Shown: one piece after another, positions 5,896 to 7,321 of the stretch
How positions within the stretch are numbered: position 1 is the stretch's first letter
Layout: each line of letters opens with the position of its first letter
Notes under the pieces: model-generated
Told to the model about the DNA's origin: nothing
Seen by the model: the letters and a program-made list of their open reading frames with translations, nothing else
The model's database searches: none
Made by a program: the position numbers and the translations under genes
Source: an uncultured Rhodanobacter sp.
GTDB lineage: Bacteria > Pseudomonadota > Gammaproteobacteria > Xanthomonadales > Rhodanobacteraceae
Reading direction: 5' to 3'
Length of the DNA stretch: 7,321 bases
Assembly (NCBI GenBank): GCA_903827735.1
Contig: CAIKJM010000652.1
Location: forward strand, 1-7,321

Positions 5896-7321
5896 ATGCG
5901 CTCACCGATTCATCGCAAGCACTACAAGCCACTGTTGCTCGGCCTGCTGACCGCTACCGTCGCCGGTATCGTCAGCGCCCAGAGCACCACACCACCGGAC
6001 AAGGATGCCGCGTTCCGTCAGGACGTGCCGGCAGCCGCATCCAAACACCAGGCCGGCTTGCCCGGCGGTATCGTTACCATCCATAGCCCAGGCCAGGGCG
6101 CCGATCGCAGCGGCTATACCCGCACCCCGATCAAGCACGTCATCCTGCTGATCGGTGAGAACCGCACCTTCGATCATGTCTTTGCGACCTACACGCCGCC
6201 CAAGGGCCAAAGCATCAACAACCTGCTGTCCGAAGGTATCGTCAACGCCGACGGCACGCCCGGCCCCAATGTGGCCAAGGCGCAGCAGTGGCAGGCGTCG
6301 CAGACGGGCAACTACTCCAACACGCCCACGCACACCACGCCATTCAGCACGCTGCCGTCAATGAACACCGGCGGTGCGCCGACGCAGGCGCCATTCTCTT
6401 CCGCCGCACAGGCGCAGTCGGTCGAACCCGCGCTGCCAAGCGATGCTTATCAAGAGCTCGCCGAGGGCGGCACCGGCCTGCCGAACGACGTGGTCGACAC
6501 GCGCTTCCCCACGCAGCTGGCCAACGCACCGGTCGACATGCACGCGTCGATTAGCTACGACGACTACGCCAACAGCCCCGTGCATCGCTTCTTCCAGATG
6601 TGGCAGCAGCTCGACTGCAGCATGCAGAGCGCTACCGCGACCAACCCAAGCGGCTGCCGCGCCGACCTTTTCCCCTGGGTGGAAACCACGATGGGCGCGG
6701 GCAACAACGGTGCCACACAGCCGGCCAACTTCACCAACCAGAGCACCGGTGAGGGTTCCACCGCGATGCAGTTTCTCAACGTGGCCAAAGGCGATGCACC
6801 CTACTTTGCCGAACTGGCAAAAACCTACACGCTGAGCGACAACTTTCATCAATCGGTGATGGGCGGTACCGGTGCAAACCACATCATGCTCGGTTACGGC
6901 AACCCGATCTTCTACGCCGATGCGAACGGCAACCCGACCGCGCCGCCGAGCAACCAAATCGAAAACCCCAACTCGCAGTCCGGTACCAACAACTGGTGGG
7001 TGCAAGACGGCTACGGCGGCGGTTCCTACGTCAACTGCGCAGATGACACCCAGCCCGGCGTGGCGGCGGTCAAGGGTTATCTCAGCTCGCTGCCGTACCG
7101 CACCTTCCGCGGCACTGACTGCAAGCCGGGCGCGTATTACCTGGTGAACAACTACAACCCAGGCTACATGGGTGACGGCACGCCGGCACCGCTGGGCAGC
7201 ACGCAGTTCACCATTCCACCGACCAAGCAGGACAACATCGCCCTGCTGCTGAGCAAGCACAACGTCAGCTGGAAGTACTACGGCGAAGGCTGGGGCGACG
7301 GCAAGGAAAACGGTGAGGCAG
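5896..7321 (+). CDS. Exported phosphoesterase (phospholipase C / AcpA-type), 3' truncated by window edge
   Basis: This belongs to the phosphoesterase family (Pfam PF04185) of phospholipases C and AcpA-type acid phosphatases, which hydrolyse phosphate esters outside the cytoplasm. The first 475 residues are present and no stop is reached. A Sec signal is clear: H6-R7-K8 and K11, hydrophobic 12-26, cleavage likely after A28 (VSA|Q). The first catalytic motif is KHVILLIGENRTFDH (80-94), in which E88 and N89 correspond to the family's metal ligands. MGGTGANH (322-329) matches the nucleophile motif, making T325 the probable nucleophile (Ser in Francisella AcpA, Thr in the phospholipases, as I recall). 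Between them are about 230 residues rich in Ser, Thr, Ala, Gln and Asn. Four cysteines (C241, C254, C381, C409) could form disulfides. The distal Asp metal ligands would lie beyond the edge. I cannot tell phospholipase from phosphatase activity. The PHO-box-like repeats upstream favour a phosphate-scavenging role. Confidence 0.9.
   Translation, partial: MRSPIHRKHYKPLLLGLLTATVAGIVSAQSTTPPDKDAAFRQDVPAAASKHQAGLPGGIVTIHSPGQGADRSGYTRTPIKHVILLIGENRTFDHVFATYTPPKGQSINNLLSEGIVNADGTPGPNVAKAQQWQASQTGNYSNTPTHTTPFSTLPSMNTGGAPTQAPFSSAAQAQSVEPALPSDAYQELAEGGTGLPNDVVDTRFPTQLANAPVDMHASISYDDYANSPVHRFFQMWQQLDCSMQSATATNPSGCRADLFPWVETTMGAGNNGATQPANFTNQSTGEGSTAMQFLNVAKGDAPYFAELAKTYTLSDNFHQSVMGGTGANHIMLGYGNPIFYADANGNPTAPPSNQIENPNSQSGTNNWWVQDGYGGGSYVNCADDTQPGVAAVKGYLSSLPYRTFRGTDCKPGAYYLVNNYNPGYMGDGTPAPLGSTQFTIPPTKQDNIALLLSKHNVSWKYYGEGWGDGKENGEA

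Noticed and set aside
5766..6086. A 106-residue frame starting in the phosphoesterase leader
   Set aside because: It overlaps the phosphoesterase signal-peptide region in another frame, has no ribosome site, and is Arg/Pro/Thr-rich without structure.
6358..7260. A 300-residue open frame on the minus strand opposite the phosphoesterase
   Set aside because: The + strand frame has a Shine-Dalgarno site, signal peptide and both catalytic motifs, and runs open to the edge. The reverse frame has no recognisable domain.

Overview
The window is high-GC, densely packed bacterial DNA, and every gene I can support lies on the + strand. Lipid A modification by an outer-membrane PagL-type enzyme and an inner-membrane EmrB pump mark it as Gram-negative. 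Codon use and gene content would suit the Xanthomonadales, for example Rhodanobacteraceae such as Dyella, Rhodanobacter or Luteibacter. That assignment is inference from general resemblance, not a search result.

Layout: (1) 29-1555, a complete EmrB/DHA2 multidrug exporter, probably the second gene of an emrAB-type pair whose first gene lies just left of the window. (2) 1705-2226, a small secreted outer-membrane lipid A 3-O-deacylase (PagL family), followed by a strong intrinsic terminator at 2257-2293. (3) 2372-3835, a MATE-family efflux protein, followed by an intrinsic terminator at 3905-3939. (4) 4032-5687, a CotA-like multicopper oxidase with a twin-arginine signal and all copper ligands. 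(5) 5896 to the right edge, the first 475 residues of an exported phosphoesterase of the phospholipase C / AcpA-type acid phosphatase family. It has no stop codon in the window.

The genes fall into two themes. The left half deals with envelope permeability and drug export (EmrB, PagL, MATE). The right half encodes two exported enzymes, each apparently with its own transcription unit. The intergenic DNA before each of these two contains a pair of CTGTCA-like heptamers spaced exactly 11 bp apart, which is the geometry of a PhoB (PHO) box. This suggests, but does not prove, that the phosphoesterase and perhaps the copper oxidase respond to phosphate starvation.

I saw no tRNA, rRNA, CRISPR array, insertion sequence, integrase or other sign of a mobile island. 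No intergenic gap exceeds 300 bases. I do not find a convincing new multi-gene system. The points most worth a second look are the paired PHO-box-like sites, the possible Tat-lipoprotein signal on the copper oxidase, and the register of the PagL catalytic glutamate.
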